A DNA stretch of 64,000 nt from Methylosinus sp. LW4 (GTDB lineage Bacteria; Pseudomonadota; Alphaproteobacteria; Rhizobiales; Beijerinckiaceae): the NCBI RefSeq assembly GCF_000379125.1, contig NZ_KB900627.1:2312-66311 (forward strand), read 5' to 3'. The position numbers and the translations under genes were made by a program. This document shows positions 38,012-47,772 of the stretch, one piece after another. Under the pieces are notes generated by a model. The model saw nothing but the letters and a program-made list of their open reading frames with translations. It had not been told where the DNA came from and searched no databases. Within the stretch, counting starts at the first letter, position 1; each line of letters opens with the position of its first letter.

Positions 38012-39547
38012 TCAGAGCGCCGCCGCGGCCGCGTGCGATTTGGCGTCTCGACGGTTCCACCAGCCGCCGCCCAACGCCTGAAACAGCGCCACCGTGTCGG
38101 CGAAGCGCGAGGCCCGCGCGTCGACGAGCGCCGTCGTCGTGTCGAGATAGGCGCGCTGCGCCTCTATCACGATCGGAACATTGACCAAGCCCTGCTCGAG
38201 CTGGCGCTGGATCAGCTCGACATTTCGCCTGGCCGAGCTCTCGGCCGCAGTCGCCGCCGCGATCGCCTGGCTGTCCGACCGTAGCGCGGACAAGGCGTCG
38301 GCGACGTTCTGGAACGCCGCCAGCACGACGCTGCGATATTGCGCGAAGGAACGGCTGGCGCCCTCCTCCGCGGCGCGCTGCTTATAGGCGAGCGTTCCCG
38401 CATCGAAAACCTTCTGCGCCAAATGACTGCCGACCTGCCACATGGCCCCGCTCGGCGACAGATCCGGCGCATTGGACGATGTTCTGCCGATATTCGCCGA
38501 CAAGGTGATCTGCGGCAGCCGATCGGCGATCGCCGCGCCGATCTGCGCATTCGCTTCGTGAAGCGAGGCTTCCGCCGCCCGAACGTCCGGCCGCTGGCGT
38601 ATCAGATCGCCGGGAACGCTCAATGGCAGGGCGCGAGGAAGACCGAAGGCGGCGAGCCGAAATGTCGGAGACGGCGGATCGGCGGGAAAGCGGCCGGTGA
38701 GAAAAGCGAGGAGATGACGTTGCGTGGCGAGCGACTGCACGAGCGGCGGCAGCGCCAGACGCGATTGCGCGAGCGCCGTCTCCTGCGTCATGACGTCGGA
38801 CGAGGCGATATGCCCGATCTCGAATTGTCGCCGCAAAATGCTCAAGAGCTTCGTCTGCAAGGCGATGACCCGATTGGTGGCGTCGATCTGTCCGCGCAGC
38901 CGCGCCTCTTCGATCGCCGCGAGGGCGACATTGGAGGCGAGCGTCAGATAGACGCCTTCTCTCTGGAACGCTTGCAATTCGACCTCCGCATCCGCGGATT
39001 CGATTTGCCGCCGCGTTCCGCCCCAGATGTCCGGCGCGAAGGACACGCTCACCTGCCGCGTGACCACGCTGTATCGCGACGGTCCCGTCGAGGTTTCTCC
39101 CGTGCTCGGGTCGACGGTCGGCGCGACGGCGATCTTTTGCCGATTTGCGTCCAGCATCGCGTCCACCGACGGGAACAGCGCGCCCCGTTGCGCGAGCGCA
39201 TTGGCGCGCGCGACGCGCACGGCGGCTTCGGCGGCGGTCAGATCGGAATTATGCGCGATCGCCTCGCGCACCAGCTGGTTCAAGCCGTCCGAGCGCAGCA
39301 GCTCCCACCATTGGGCGGGGACTTCGGCGCCGCTCACGAGCTTCAAACCGTCGAGCGGAGCCGATCCGGCGCGATCGTCATGCGCCGTCGGCAGAAAGCT
39401 CGAGACGGAAGGCGCGCTCGGCGGCTGAAAGTCGGGACCGACTGCGCATCCCGACAAGAACATCAGGACCGACGATCCGAGCGAGAGACGGCGCAGGCGC
39501 GCGGTCACGATCGTCCAATGCCTGAATTCGAGATTTGAAGGGCTCAT
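38012..39547 (-). CDS. Outer-membrane efflux lipoprotein (NodT/CusC family)
   Basis: 511 residues from the ATG at 39547 overlapping the pump stop (ATGA); a GTG 15 codons later is also possible. The lipobox LSGC precedes AVGPDFQPP, the typical start of NodT-family channels. Two OEP repeats with APDIWGGTRR and long coiled-coil helices follow. It forms the outer-membrane exit duct of the tripartite pump with the two upstream genes. The C-terminus (GGGWWNRRDA) is of the usual type. Confidence 0.93.
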   Translation of the reverse strand: MSPSNLEFRHWTIVTARLRRLSLGSSVLMFLSGCAVGPDFQPPSAPSVSSFLPTAHDDRAGSAPLDGLKLVSGAEVPAQWWELLRSDGLNQLVREAIAHNSDLTAAEAAVRVARANALAQRGALFPSVDAMLDANRQKIAVAPTVDPSTGETSTGPSRYSVVTRQVSVSFAPDIWGGTRRQIESADAEVELQAFQREGVYLTLASNVALAAIEEARLRGQIDATNRVIALQTKLLSILRRQFEIGHIASSDVMTQETALAQSRLALPPLVQSLATQRHLLAFLTGRFPADPPSPTFRLAAFGLPRALPLSVPGDLIRQRPDVRAAEASLHEANAQIGAAIADRLPQITLSANIGRTSSNAPDLSPSGAMWQVGSHLAQKVFDAGTLAYKQRAAEEGASRSFAQYRSVVLAAFQNVADALSALRSDSQAIAAATAAESSARRNVELIQRQLEQGLVNVPIVIEAQRAYLDTTTALVDARASRFADTVALFQALGGGWWNRRDAKSHAAAAAL

Positions 39548-42500
39548 TGGACGATGTGCTCGCTTGCTTCCGGCTCCCGCCGCGGCGCGCGCCGAAGCGC
39601 CCGCTGCTCGAGGAGAAAATAGAAGACGGGAATGATGAACAGTGTGAGCAATGTCGCCGTCAGAAGGCCGCCGGCGACGACTGTGCCGACCCCGCGCTGC
39701 ACATCGCTGCCCACGCCTGTCGCGACCGCCGCCGGCAACATGCCGACCGTGGCCACGGTCGCTGTCATCAGCACCGGCCGCAGCCGCTCCTCGGCGCCCG
39801 CCGCTACGGCTTCGCGCAGCGGCAGCCCGCTCAGCCGAGCGCGATTGAGATTGGCGACCATCACGACGCCATTCATGATCGCCACGCCGAACAGAGCGAT
39901 GAAGCCGACGCTCGATGCGACATTCAGCGTCGTGCCGGTCGCATGGATCGCGACGAGTCCTCCCAGCGTCGCGAGCGGCACGATGCCGAGCACGAGCAGC
40001 GCCTGGCGGAGAACGCCGAATCCGGGATAGAGCAGAATGATCATCAGGCCGATCACGAGCCCCATCATGGCGATGAGCCGCCGCTCCGCGCGGCGTTGGT
40101 TCTCGAATTGGCCGCCCCATTCGACCTGGTATTTGCGAGGATCGAAGCTCACCTTCTTGCTCACGCCGGCTCGCGCGTCCTCGAGCAGGGACGAGAGATC
40201 GCGATCGCGGTAATTGAGCTTGACGGTCAGATGCCGACGATTCATCTCGCGCGTGATCGTGCTCTCGCCGGCCTGCAGCGTGATCTTCGCAATTTGCGAC
40301 AATGGTATGAGAGCGCCGTCGCTCGACGTCAGCGTGAGATCGCCGAGCGCCTCCGGGCTCCCGCGCGCCGCCGCCGAGAAGCGAACCGTGGCGTCGTATC
40401 GACGTTCGCCGATGAAGATCTGGCTCACGGGAGCGCCGCCGATTCCCTTTTCGATCAGATCGGCGATGTCGGACACATTGATGCCGTAGCGCGCCGTCGC
40501 CTCGCGATCGACCTTGATCGCGATCTGCGGAAGCGGCGGCTCCTGATCGATCGCGACATCGGCGGAGCCCGGAGTCGCTCGGAGGACATCGACGATTTCG
40601 CGCGCGATTCTGCGCAGCTCGCCGAAATCGTCGCCATATATCTTGACGACGAGCTGGCTGTGCGCGCCGGAGATCTTGTCATTGACGCCGTCGATCATCG
40701 GCTGGCTGAAGCCGACGTCGAATCCGCTCAGCTCCTTATAGCGCGCGGACATGCGTGATATCAGCTGCTGCTTGGTGTCGCCCGACTCCCAAGAGTCATA
40801 GGGCCGGAGCCCGACGCTGGCTTCGATATGCGACGGCGTCCAAGGATCGGTGCCGTCGTCATTGCGTCCCAATTGCGTCACGACATAAGACACTTCGGGA
40901 AATTCCAGCGTCGCGCGGCGCAGATCGGCCGCCATTTCCGTCGCCTTGCGGAGCGACAGGCCGGCGGGCATCTGAACCTGAAGCCAGATGGAGCCTTCAT
41001 CGAGCTCCGGCAGAAACTCCCGGCCCACTGTCGCGCCGAGAACGATCACCGCGACGGCTGTGATCGCTGCGCCGCGAAGCGCGATCGTCGGCCGGTCGAG
41101 AAGGCGATCGAGCGCGCGCCGATATCGCGACTCGAGCCATGCGATCGCAGGATTGTGAAAGAGCCGCGTCGGCCGCCGATAGGCCACAAAAGCCAATCCG
41201 GGAACGATGACGAGAGCGAAGGTCAGCGCGCCGAATTGGGCATAGCCGACCGCGAACACCATCGGAGTGAAGAGCTTCGCCTCGACGCGTTGGAACGCGA
41301 ACAGCGGCAGATAGGTGACGATGATGACCAGAGTGGCGAAGAAGATCGGCCTCGCGACCTGCGTCGCGGTCTCGCGCATGTCCAGCGCCGTGAGCGGATC
41401 GTCGGGCTTCGCCTCGCGGCGTCGCAGGACCGCCTCCGCCATGACGATCGAGGCGTCGACGATAATTCCGAAGTCGATCGCGCCGAGCGACAGAAGATTG
41501 GCCGGCACTCTGGTGAGATTCATCAGCGAGAAGGCCGCCAGCATGGCGAAGGGAACCGTCATGCCGACGATCAGCGCGCCGCGCGGGCTGCCCAGAAAGA
41601 GGATCAGAATGATGAGAACGAGCCCGATCCCCTCGAACACGGTTCGCGACACTTTCTCGACTGTCGCGTCGACGAGACCGGAACGATCGAGATAGGGCGC
41701 GATCCGCACGTCCGAAGCTTCGAGCGTCGCATTCAGCTCGTCGACTTTCGCATGCACCCCTTCGAGAACGCGAGACGGATTTTCGCCGCGAAGCAGCAGG
41801 ACAATGCCGGAAATAGCGTCATTCCTCTGGTCCTTGCCGAGAATGCCGCGGCGCTCCTGATTGCTCAGCTTCAATTTTCCGAGATCATGGACGAAGATCG
41901 GCGATCCGCCACGCTGGGCGACGACGATGTTCCCCATGTCCTCGAGCGTCTGAACGAGACCGACGCCGCGAATGACGTAATCGAGCTCGCCGCGCGTCAG
42001 CACGCTTCCGCCGGAATTCGAGCTGTTGGACTCGATCGCGTCAGTGACGTTCTTCAGCGACACATTGAAGCGCATGAGCTGCGCGGGGTCGAGCTCGAGC
42101 TGAAATTGCGTCGTGACGCCGCCGAAATTGGAGACGTCCGCCACGCCCGCGACCTGCTTGAGTGCGGGAATGATCGTCCATCGCTGCAGCTCGGAGAGCT
42201 CGCGCAGGCCTTTGGTGCTCGATTCGAGCGTGTAGCGATAGATTTCGCCGATCGGCGAGGTCAGAGGATCGAGTCCCGGCGAAACGCCATCGGGCAGAGT
42301 GACGTTCTGCAACCGCTCCGAGATGCGTTGGCGCGCCCAATAGTCCTCGACGCCGTCCCTGAAGACGAGCGTGATCAAGGACAGCCCGAATGTGCTCTTG
42401 GAGCGCATCATGAGCAGCCCGGGCGTGCCGTTCAATTCTCGCTCGAGCGGAACGGTGATCTGCTGCTCGACCTCCTCCGCCGCGAGCCCGGGCGCCTGTG

Positions 42501-42651
42501 TGATGACCTGCGACGTCACATCGGCGATATCGGGATAAGCCTCGAGCGCGAGCTGGGTCCAGGAATAATAGCCGAAGATCGCCACGGCGATCGCGACCAC
42601 CCAGACGAGCAAGCGTCGATTGAGAGCGAGCTCGACCAGGCGATCAATCAT
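39544..42651 (-). CDS. RND heavy-metal efflux pump (CzcA/CusA family)
   Basis: 1,035 residues from the ATG at 42651. Twelve-helix RND architecture with two large periplasmic loops. The helix-4 motif DFGIIVDASIVMAE carries the charged D...D...E set typical of metal-exporting (HME) RND proteins rather than drug pumps (whose motif is GLLVDDAIVVVE). It overlaps the adaptor gene by 8 bp and the channel gene by 4 bp, so all three are cotranslated. Metal specificity (Co/Zn/Cd/Ni or Cu/Ag) cannot be read safely. It may also handle metals entering with the metallophore. Confidence 0.94.
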   Translation of the reverse strand: MIDRLVELALNRRLLVWVVAIAVAIFGYYSWTQLALEAYPDIADVTSQVITQAPGLAAEEVEQQITVPLERELNGTPGLLMMRSKSTFGLSLITLVFRDGVEDYWARQRISERLQNVTLPDGVSPGLDPLTSPIGEIYRYTLESSTKGLRELSELQRWTIIPALKQVAGVADVSNFGGVTTQFQLELDPAQLMRFNVSLKNVTDAIESNSSNSGGSVLTRGELDYVIRGVGLVQTLEDMGNIVVAQRGGSPIFVHDLGKLKLSNQERRGILGKDQRNDAISGIVLLLRGENPSRVLEGVHAKVDELNATLEASDVRIAPYLDRSGLVDATVEKVSRTVFEGIGLVLIILILFLGSPRGALIVGMTVPFAMLAAFSLMNLTRVPANLLSLGAIDFGIIVDASIVMAEAVLRRREAKPDDPLTALDMRETATQVARPIFFATLVIIVTYLPLFAFQRVEAKLFTPMVFAVGYAQFGALTFALVIVPGLAFVAYRRPTRLFHNPAIAWLESRYRRALDRLLDRPTIALRGAAITAVAVIVLGATVGREFLPELDEGSIWLQVQMPAGLSLRKATEMAADLRRATLEFPEVSYVVTQLGRNDDGTDPWTPSHIEASVGLRPYDSWESGDTKQQLISRMSARYKELSGFDVGFSQPMIDGVNDKISGAHSQLVVKIYGDDFGELRRIAREIVDVLRATPGSADVAIDQEPPLPQIAIKVDREATARYGINVSDIADLIEKGIGGAPVSQIFIGERRYDATVRFSAAARGSPEALGDLTLTSSDGALIPLSQIAKITLQAGESTITREMNRRHLTVKLNYRDRDLSSLLEDARAGVSKKVSFDPRKYQVEWGGQFENQRRAERRLIAMMGLVIGLMIILLYPGFGVLRQALLVLGIVPLATLGGLVAIHATGTTLNVASSVGFIALFGVAIMNGVVMVANLNRARLSGLPLREAVAAGAEERLRPVLMTATVATVGMLPAAVATGVGSDVQRGVGTVVAGGLLTATLLTLFIIPVFYFLLEQRALRRAPRREPEASEHIVQ

Positions 42652-43849
42652 CGAGAAGCACTCCGCCTTTCACGATGACGCGATCGCCGACCCGAAGGCC
42701 GGATCGAATGACCGCCTGGCCATCTCTCTCGAAGCGAAGGTCGACGGATCGCGCTTCGAACGCCCAGGGCTCGACCTCGACCCAAGCTTGGGTCGTATCG
42801 TCCTTCAGCAGAAGAGCGCCGGTGGGAACGACCGGCGCCGCCTCCTTCGGCGAGAAGAAGGTGACGGTGCCGAACATGCCGGGCTTCAGCTTCATGCACG
42901 GATTGTCGAAGGCGATGCGGACCTTGGTGCGGCGCGTGTCGGTGTCGAGCGAGTCGCTCACGAAGGAAACCGCTCCATCGAATGTTTCGCCCGGATATGC
43001 GGCCAGCGAGACCTCGATCTTCTGCCCCTCCGAGACACGCGTCGTGTCCTTCTCCGGCAAATTTGCCGTGACGAAAATCTGGTTCAGATTCGCGATCGTC
43101 AGAAATGACGCGGTGGTGTCGTTCCAATAGGCGCCCGCCGCGACGGAGAGCTCGAGCACGCTTCCTGAAATCGGCGCGCGAACGACGATGATGCGCGACT
43201 TGTCGGATGTCTCTGGATCGACGCCGACTTGCCGCAGACGCGCATCGGCGCGGCGAAACTCCGCATTCGCGGTGATGAGATCGGCGTCGGCTTGCTGAAT
43301 ATCCTTGAGCGCGACGCCGCCGCCGACGCCGAGAGAATGGAGCCGCTTCTGGTTCTTGGCGGCGAGATCGAGCAAGACCTTGCCACGATCGTAATCGGCG
43401 TAGGCGGTGTAGAGATCGGGAGAATCCATCACGAGGAGAGGCTGTCCGCGCTCCACTCTCTCGCCGAGACGTATCTTCAGCTCGGTCACGCGCCCCGCCA
43501 GCGGCGGCAGAACTTTCATGAGCCGCGCGGGATCGGCCTCGACAACGGCCGGGATCATCAGATCATGCGCGATCTCCTTTTGCGCCACCGCGTCGACCGT
43601 CAATTGGCGGCGCAGAGGCGATCCTTCCGGGACGCGGATGCGGTCGCCTTCCTTTATGAAGGCCGCCGTTGTCGCCGCGGGGGAGGAAGATGCGGCGCGA
43701 TGCGTCGCGCGATAGAGGATCGCGCTCGCGCCGATGAGGATCAGCGCGACAGCCGCGCCGGCATAAAGACGAAAGCGCGGTTGCGACACAAAAGCGCGCG
43801 CGCCGGGAGAGCGCGAAGCGGGCGGCGCTCGAAATTCTTCCCCATGCAT
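42644..43849 (-). CDS. Periplasmic adaptor (membrane fusion) protein, CzcB family
   Basis: 401 residues from the ATG at 43849, with AAAGGAA upstream; the frame extends to 43942 without support. A single N-terminal membrane helix (about 25-45), the first half lipoyl motif (PAVVEADPARLMKVLPPLAGRV), a short helical hairpin, beta-barrel and membrane-proximal domains (GMFGTVTFF; VPTGALLLKDD). It links the inner-membrane pump to the outer-membrane channel encoded downstream. First gene of the efflux operon. Confidence 0.93.
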   Translation of the reverse strand: MHGEEFRAPPASRSPGARAFVSQPRFRLYAGAAVALILIGASAILYRATHRAASSSPAATTAAFIKEGDRIRVPEGSPLRRQLTVDAVAQKEIAHDLMIPAVVEADPARLMKVLPPLAGRVTELKIRLGERVERGQPLLVMDSPDLYTAYADYDRGKVLLDLAAKNQKRLHSLGVGGGVALKDIQQADADLITANAEFRRADARLRQVGVDPETSDKSRIIVVRAPISGSVLELSVAAGAYWNDTTASFLTIANLNQIFVTANLPEKDTTRVSEGQKIEVSLAAYPGETFDGAVSFVSDSLDTDTRRTKVRIAFDNPCMKLKPGMFGTVTFFSPKEAAPVVPTGALLLKDDTTQAWVEVEPWAFEARSVDLRFERDGQAVIRSGLRVGDRVIVKGGVLLDD

Positions 43850-44449
43850 CGAATAGATTCCTTTGAAGCGCCACGCCGTCGCCATAAGAGGCTCCGCGCT
43901 ACGCCTATTACGCGGCGAGCAGCGTGAGCGCGAGCCGAGCAATCGGATGGCGCGACGATACGAAAGTCTATCGCGCTTCGACTTTGTCGCTCATTGACAA
44001 AAAGGAATGGCGGCGCGGACGAAGACGTTCTTTCGGCGAAAAGACGCATTTCGCGCGGCTCTGCAGGAGCTTTCTCGTCGGCGGACGGCTTCTCGGACTC
44101 GTTTCCAGCGCGGTTCTGCCGCCGTTTCTTGCTATTCTTCTTGCTGGCTGTGAAAATTTGGCGACATACGTGATCTTCGGCGCGCGCCGCGAGCGTTCGT
44201 CGAGCGTTTCTCATCCCTCGGATTTTAGATCGAGGGCGCGACGGCCCAGATCTCACGGCTTCGACGAATGTCGGGGGCGGCGTCCGACGCCCACGCCCCG
44301 AATGTTTTACGAAGTGCGCTCCCCGGCAGTTTCCATGTGAGGCGATTTTTCGGTTTTCCGCTCCTGCGCGCGGGGAGCAGGCAGGCCCTTTCCTAAATAT
44401 GACTGATTTGATAGAAAATGCGAAACGGCCGCCGTTGGAGAGGCATTGC
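43850..44449. other. 600-bp divergent intergenic region, no gene seen
   Basis: Open frames on both strands are Arg/Ser-rich and lack ribosome sites or family motifs. An isolated TTGACA occurs near 43994 without a good -10. It presumably holds promoters for the efflux operon (left) and the molybdenum hydroxylase genes (right). Confidence 0.5.
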
Positions 44450-44905
44450 ATGACGACCCTTACGTTGACCGTCAATGGGCGTGGCTACGACGTAGACGTC
44501 GCGCCGGACACGCCGCTGCTCTGGGCGATCCGCGAGAATGTCGGCCTCACGGGCACCAAATACGGCTGTGGCATCGCGCAATGCGGCGCTTGCACCGTGC
44601 ATGTGGACGGCGAGGCGGTGCGCGCTTGCAGCGTGCAGGTCGGCGATGTCGTCGGCAAGAAGATCACCACCATAGAGGGGCTCGGCCGGGACGGCGCTCT
44701 GCATCGGCTACAAGAGGCGTGGATCGCGCGTGACGTGCCGCAATGCGGCTATTGCCAGAGCGGGCTGCTCATGGCCGCCGCGGCCCTGCTGCGCGAGAAG
44801 CCGAATCCGACCGACAAGGACATAGACGAGGCGATCACCAATATCTGCCGCTGCGGCACATTCCAGCAGGCGCGTGAAGCCATTCACGCCGCGGCCCGGG
44901 CCTGA
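44450..44905 (+). CDS. Molybdenum hydroxylase 2Fe-2S subunit (IorA-like)
   Basis: 151 residues from the ATG at 44450, with TTGGAGAGG upstream; the frame from 44399 is not supported. Plant-type ferredoxin cluster [15 protein letters not shown] plus the second 2Fe-2S domain [10 protein letters not shown]...CRCGTF, as in xanthine dehydrogenase-family small subunits. It transfers electrons from the molybdenum site of the large subunit encoded 11 bp downstream. No FAD-subunit gene is present, consistent with isoquinoline 1-oxidoreductase-type enzymes that pass electrons to another acceptor. Confidence 0.95.
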   Translation: MTTLTLTVNGRGYDVDVAPDTPLLWAIRENVGLTGTKYGCGIAQCGACTVHVDGEAVRACSVQVGDVVGKKITTIEGLGRDGALHRLQEAWIARDVPQCGYCQSGLLMAAAALLREKPNPTDKDIDEAITNICRCGTFQQAREAIHAAARA

Positions 44906-44916
44906 AGGGGAAAATC

Positions 44917-47094
44917 ATGACGCGATCTCTTTCGATTGGCCGGCGCGGCTTCATCATCGGCGGGGCCTCGCTCGGCGCGGGGCTGGCGCTCGGTCTCGAC
45001 ATTCCCGGCGCTCCTAAAGGCGCTCTCGCGGCGGAAGGCGCGCCGGAGGTCAACGCCTGGGTGGTGGTGAAGCCGGACGATACTGTCGTCATTCGCATCG
45101 CCCGCTCGGAGATGGGCCAGGGCTCGCTCACCGGCCTCGCGCAGCTCGTGGCCGAGGAGCTCGAATGCGACTGGTCCAAGGTCACGACCGAATATCCGAC
45201 CCCGGGCCAGAGCGTGGCGCGCAATCGCGTCTGGGGCGATTTCTCCACCGGCGGCAGCCGAGGCATCCGCGGATCGCATGATTATGTCCGCAAGGGCGGC
45301 GCGACGGCGCGCGAGATGCTGATCCAGGCCGCGGCCGACGAATGGAAGGTCCCCGCAGCGGAGTGCAGAGCGCAAAACAGCATCGTCACTCACGCCGCCT
45401 CCGGCCGTTCCACGAGCTTCGGCAAGGTGGCCGCGGCGGCGGCGCTGCTGAAGCCGCCGGCCGACCCGCCGCTGAAGGACCCGAAGGACTGGAAAATCGC
45501 CGGCAAGGGCCTGCCGCGGCTGGACACGGCCGACAAGACCAATGGCAAAATGGTCTACGGCATAGATTTGAAGCTGCCGAACATGCTGAATGCGGCGATC
45601 GCCGATTGCCCGGTTTTCGGCGGCCGGCTGAAGAGCTTCGACGAAGCGAAGATCGCCGGGCTGCCCGGCGTCGTGAAGGCCGTTCCGGTGGGCGCTACCG
45701 CGGTCGCCGTGGTGGCGGACACATGGTGGCGCGCCAAGACGGCGCTGGATGCGCTGCCGATCGTCTGGGACGAGGGGCCGAACGCTTCGGCCTCCAGCGC
45801 GGCGACGGCCGCTTGGCTCGCCGAGGGGCTGGACTTCGCAGAGGCCGCCGTGGTCGGTAATCGCAACGGCGACGCGAATGCGGCGATCGCCGGCGCCGCC
45901 AAGGTGATTGAGGCGGTCTATTCTTATCCGCATCAAAATCACGCGCAGATGGAGCCGTTGAACGCCACGGCGCTCTATACGCCGCAGCGCTGCGAGGTTT
46001 GGACCGGCACGCAGAACGGCGAGGCCGCCTTCGCCGCCGTGGTCGCCGCCTCGGGCCTGCCGCCGGAAAAATGCGAGGTTCACAAGATCATGCTCGGCGG
46101 CGGCTTCGGCCGGCGCGGCTTCACCGATTACGTCACCCAGGCGGTGCTTCTCGCCAAGCAGTTTCCCGGCCGGCCGGTGAAGCTCTTGTGGTCGCGCGAG
46201 GAGGATATGGCGCATGGCAAATATCATCCGGTGACGCAATGCCGGCTCGTCGGCGGGCTCGACGCGCAGAATAATCTCATCGGCCTGCATATTCGCCTGT
46301 CGGGTCAGTCGATTCTGGCGAGCGTGCGGCCCGAGGCGATCAAGGACGGCGTCGATCCGGCGGCTTTCCAAGGGCTCGCGCCGAGTGGCGACGCGCAGAT
46401 CGGTTATGACGTCCCTCACCTGCTCGTCGAGCATTCGATGCGCAATCCTTCGGTGCCGCCGGGCTTCTGGCGCGGCGTTAACATCAATCATAACGCCATC
46501 TATCTCGAGAGCTTCATCGACGAGCTGGCCCATGCCGCCGGCGCCGAGCCTCTGGCCTTCCGCCGCGCGCTGATGAAAAACCACCCCAAGCAGCTCGCCG
46601 TGCTCGACGCCGTGGCGGAGCGCATCGGCTGGAGCGCGCCGCCGCCCGCCGGCGTGCATCGGGGGATCGCCTCCTTCATGGGCTATGGCAGCTATGTCGC
46701 GGCGGCGACGGAAATCTCCGTGCAGGACGGCGACAAGATCAAGATCCATCGCATCGTCGCGGCGACGGATACGGGCTATGCCGTCAATCCGGCGCAGATC
46801 GAGCGGCAGGTCGCGGGCTCCTTCGTCTACGGCCTCTCGGCGCTCTTCTATGGGGCCATTACGGTGAAGAACGGTCGGGTCGAACAGAGCAATTTCGATA
46901 ATTATGATTCGATGCGCATCAAGGACATGCCGAAAGTGGAGACGATCGTCATGCCGAGCGGCGGCTTTTGGGGCGGCGTCGGCGAGCCGACGATCTGCGT
47001 CGCCGCGCCCGCCGTGCTCAACGCGTTTTTCGCAGCGACCGGAAAGCGTATTCGCAGCGTCCCGCTGAAGACCACCAATGTCGCATTTGCATAG
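44917..47094 (+). CDS. Molybdopterin-binding hydroxylase/aldehyde dehydrogenase large subunit (IorB-like)
   Basis: 725 residues from the ATG at 44917. A twin-arginine signal (IGRRGFIIGG) followed by a hydrophobic stretch sends the folded heterodimer to the periplasm. Xanthine dehydrogenase-family motifs are present: EMGQGSLTGLAQLVAEEL, HQNHAQMEPLNATA, GGGFGRRGFTDYV and FWGGVGEPTICVAAPAVLNA with the catalytic Glu. It oxidises aldehydes or N-heterocycles using a Mo cofactor; the substrate is unknown. It has no fused cytochrome c domain. It is convergent with maturation genes (mocA/xdhC-like), which supports a Mo-cytosine-dinucleotide enzyme. Confidence 0.94.
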   Translation: MTRSLSIGRRGFIIGGASLGAGLALGLDIPGAPKGALAAEGAPEVNAWVVVKPDDTVVIRIARSEMGQGSLTGLAQLVAEELECDWSKVTTEYPTPGQSVARNRVWGDFSTGGSRGIRGSHDYVRKGGATAREMLIQAAADEWKVPAAECRAQNSIVTHAASGRSTSFGKVAAAAALLKPPADPPLKDPKDWKIAGKGLPRLDTADKTNGKMVYGIDLKLPNMLNAAIADCPVFGGRLKSFDEAKIAGLPGVVKAVPVGATAVAVVADTWWRAKTALDALPIVWDEGPNASASSAATAAWLAEGLDFAEAAVVGNRNGDANAAIAGAAKVIEAVYSYPHQNHAQMEPLNATALYTPQRCEVWTGTQNGEAAFAAVVAASGLPPEKCEVHKIMLGGGFGRRGFTDYVTQAVLLAKQFPGRPVKLLWSREEDMAHGKYHPVTQCRLVGGLDAQNNLIGLHIRLSGQSILASVRPEAIKDGVDPAAFQGLAPSGDAQIGYDVPHLLVEHSMRNPSVPPGFWRGVNINHNAIYLESFIDELAHAAGAEPLAFRRALMKNHPKQLAVLDAVAERIGWSAPPPAGVHRGIASFMGYGSYVAAATEISVQDGDKIKIHRIVAATDTGYAVNPAQIERQVAGSFVYGLSALFYGAITVKNGRVEQSNFDNYDSMRIKDMPKVETIVMPSGGFWGGVGEPTICVAAPAVLNAFFAATGKRIRSVPLKTTNVAFA

Positions 47095-47148
47095 AGCGCT
47101 CTCCGAGCCGGCCGCATCGGCAGGTTGGCGAGAATGCGATCGAAGAAC

Positions 47149-47772
47149 CTAGATTTTCTCCGATCCGATCGGATCGGAGGATGCGCGCTCACCGCGGCGC
47201 AATGCGTCGAGATCGTCTGGCGTATCGACATCGAGAATTACGCCGTCTCCGTCGGCTTCCACCTCCACGACATTCGGGGCCGCCCGCAACAGAGCGCGCG
47301 CGCCGATATCGCCGCGCAATTCCAAAATACGCGGGAACAGCGCGCGTCCGATGAGGACCGGATTGCCGCGTCGTCCGCCACGCAGCGGGACGACCGCGGG
47401 AGCGTGCGTCTCCTCGAATGTTCCAATCAGAAGATCGAGGACGGCGGAAGAGACATTGGGCATATCGCCGAGCAGGATCAGCGCGCCCTGCGCATCAGGC
47501 GCCTGTGCAATTCCCATGCGCAGAGTCGACGCCATGCCTTCGGCATGATCCAAATTATGGACGAGCGTCACGGACCGATCGGCGAGCGCCGCTGAGACGC
47601 GCTCGTGGTCCCAGCCCGTGACGACGATGGTCTTGCCGGCGCGCGATCCGAGCGCAGCGTCGACAGCGCGTCGGAGCAGCGGACTTCCGCCAAGGTCCTC
47701 GAGCAATTTGTTGCGTTCATCCGCCGCAAAGCGCGCGCCACGACCGGCGGCGAGAATAATCGCCGCGATCAT
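47149..47772 (-). CDS. mocA: Molybdenum cofactor cytidylyltransferase-like NTP transferase
   Basis: 207 residues from the ATG at 47772. MobA-like fold: IILAAGRGARF nucleotide loop, then NKLLEDLGG, LGDMPNV (metal Asp) and GNPVLIGR. MocA joins CMP to molybdopterin to form the MCD cofactor used by xanthine dehydrogenase-family enzymes. It overlaps the xdhC-like gene upstream by ATGA and is convergent with the hydroxylase genes, so it most likely serves that enzyme. Confidence 0.85.
   Translation of the reverse strand: MIAAIILAAGRGARFAADERNKLLEDLGGSPLLRRAVDAALGSRAGKTIVVTGWDHERVSAALADRSVTLVHNLDHAEGMASTLRMGIAQAPDAQGALILLGDMPNVSSAVLDLLIGTFEETHAPAVVPLRGGRRGNPVLIGRALFPRILELRGDIGARALLRAAPNVVEVEADGDGVILDVDTPDDLDALRRGERASSDPIGSEKI

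Noticed and set aside
43924..44340. 138-aa plus-strand open frame in the efflux/hydroxylase spacer
   Set aside because: Low-complexity Arg/Ser composition, no ribosome site and no recognisable motif.
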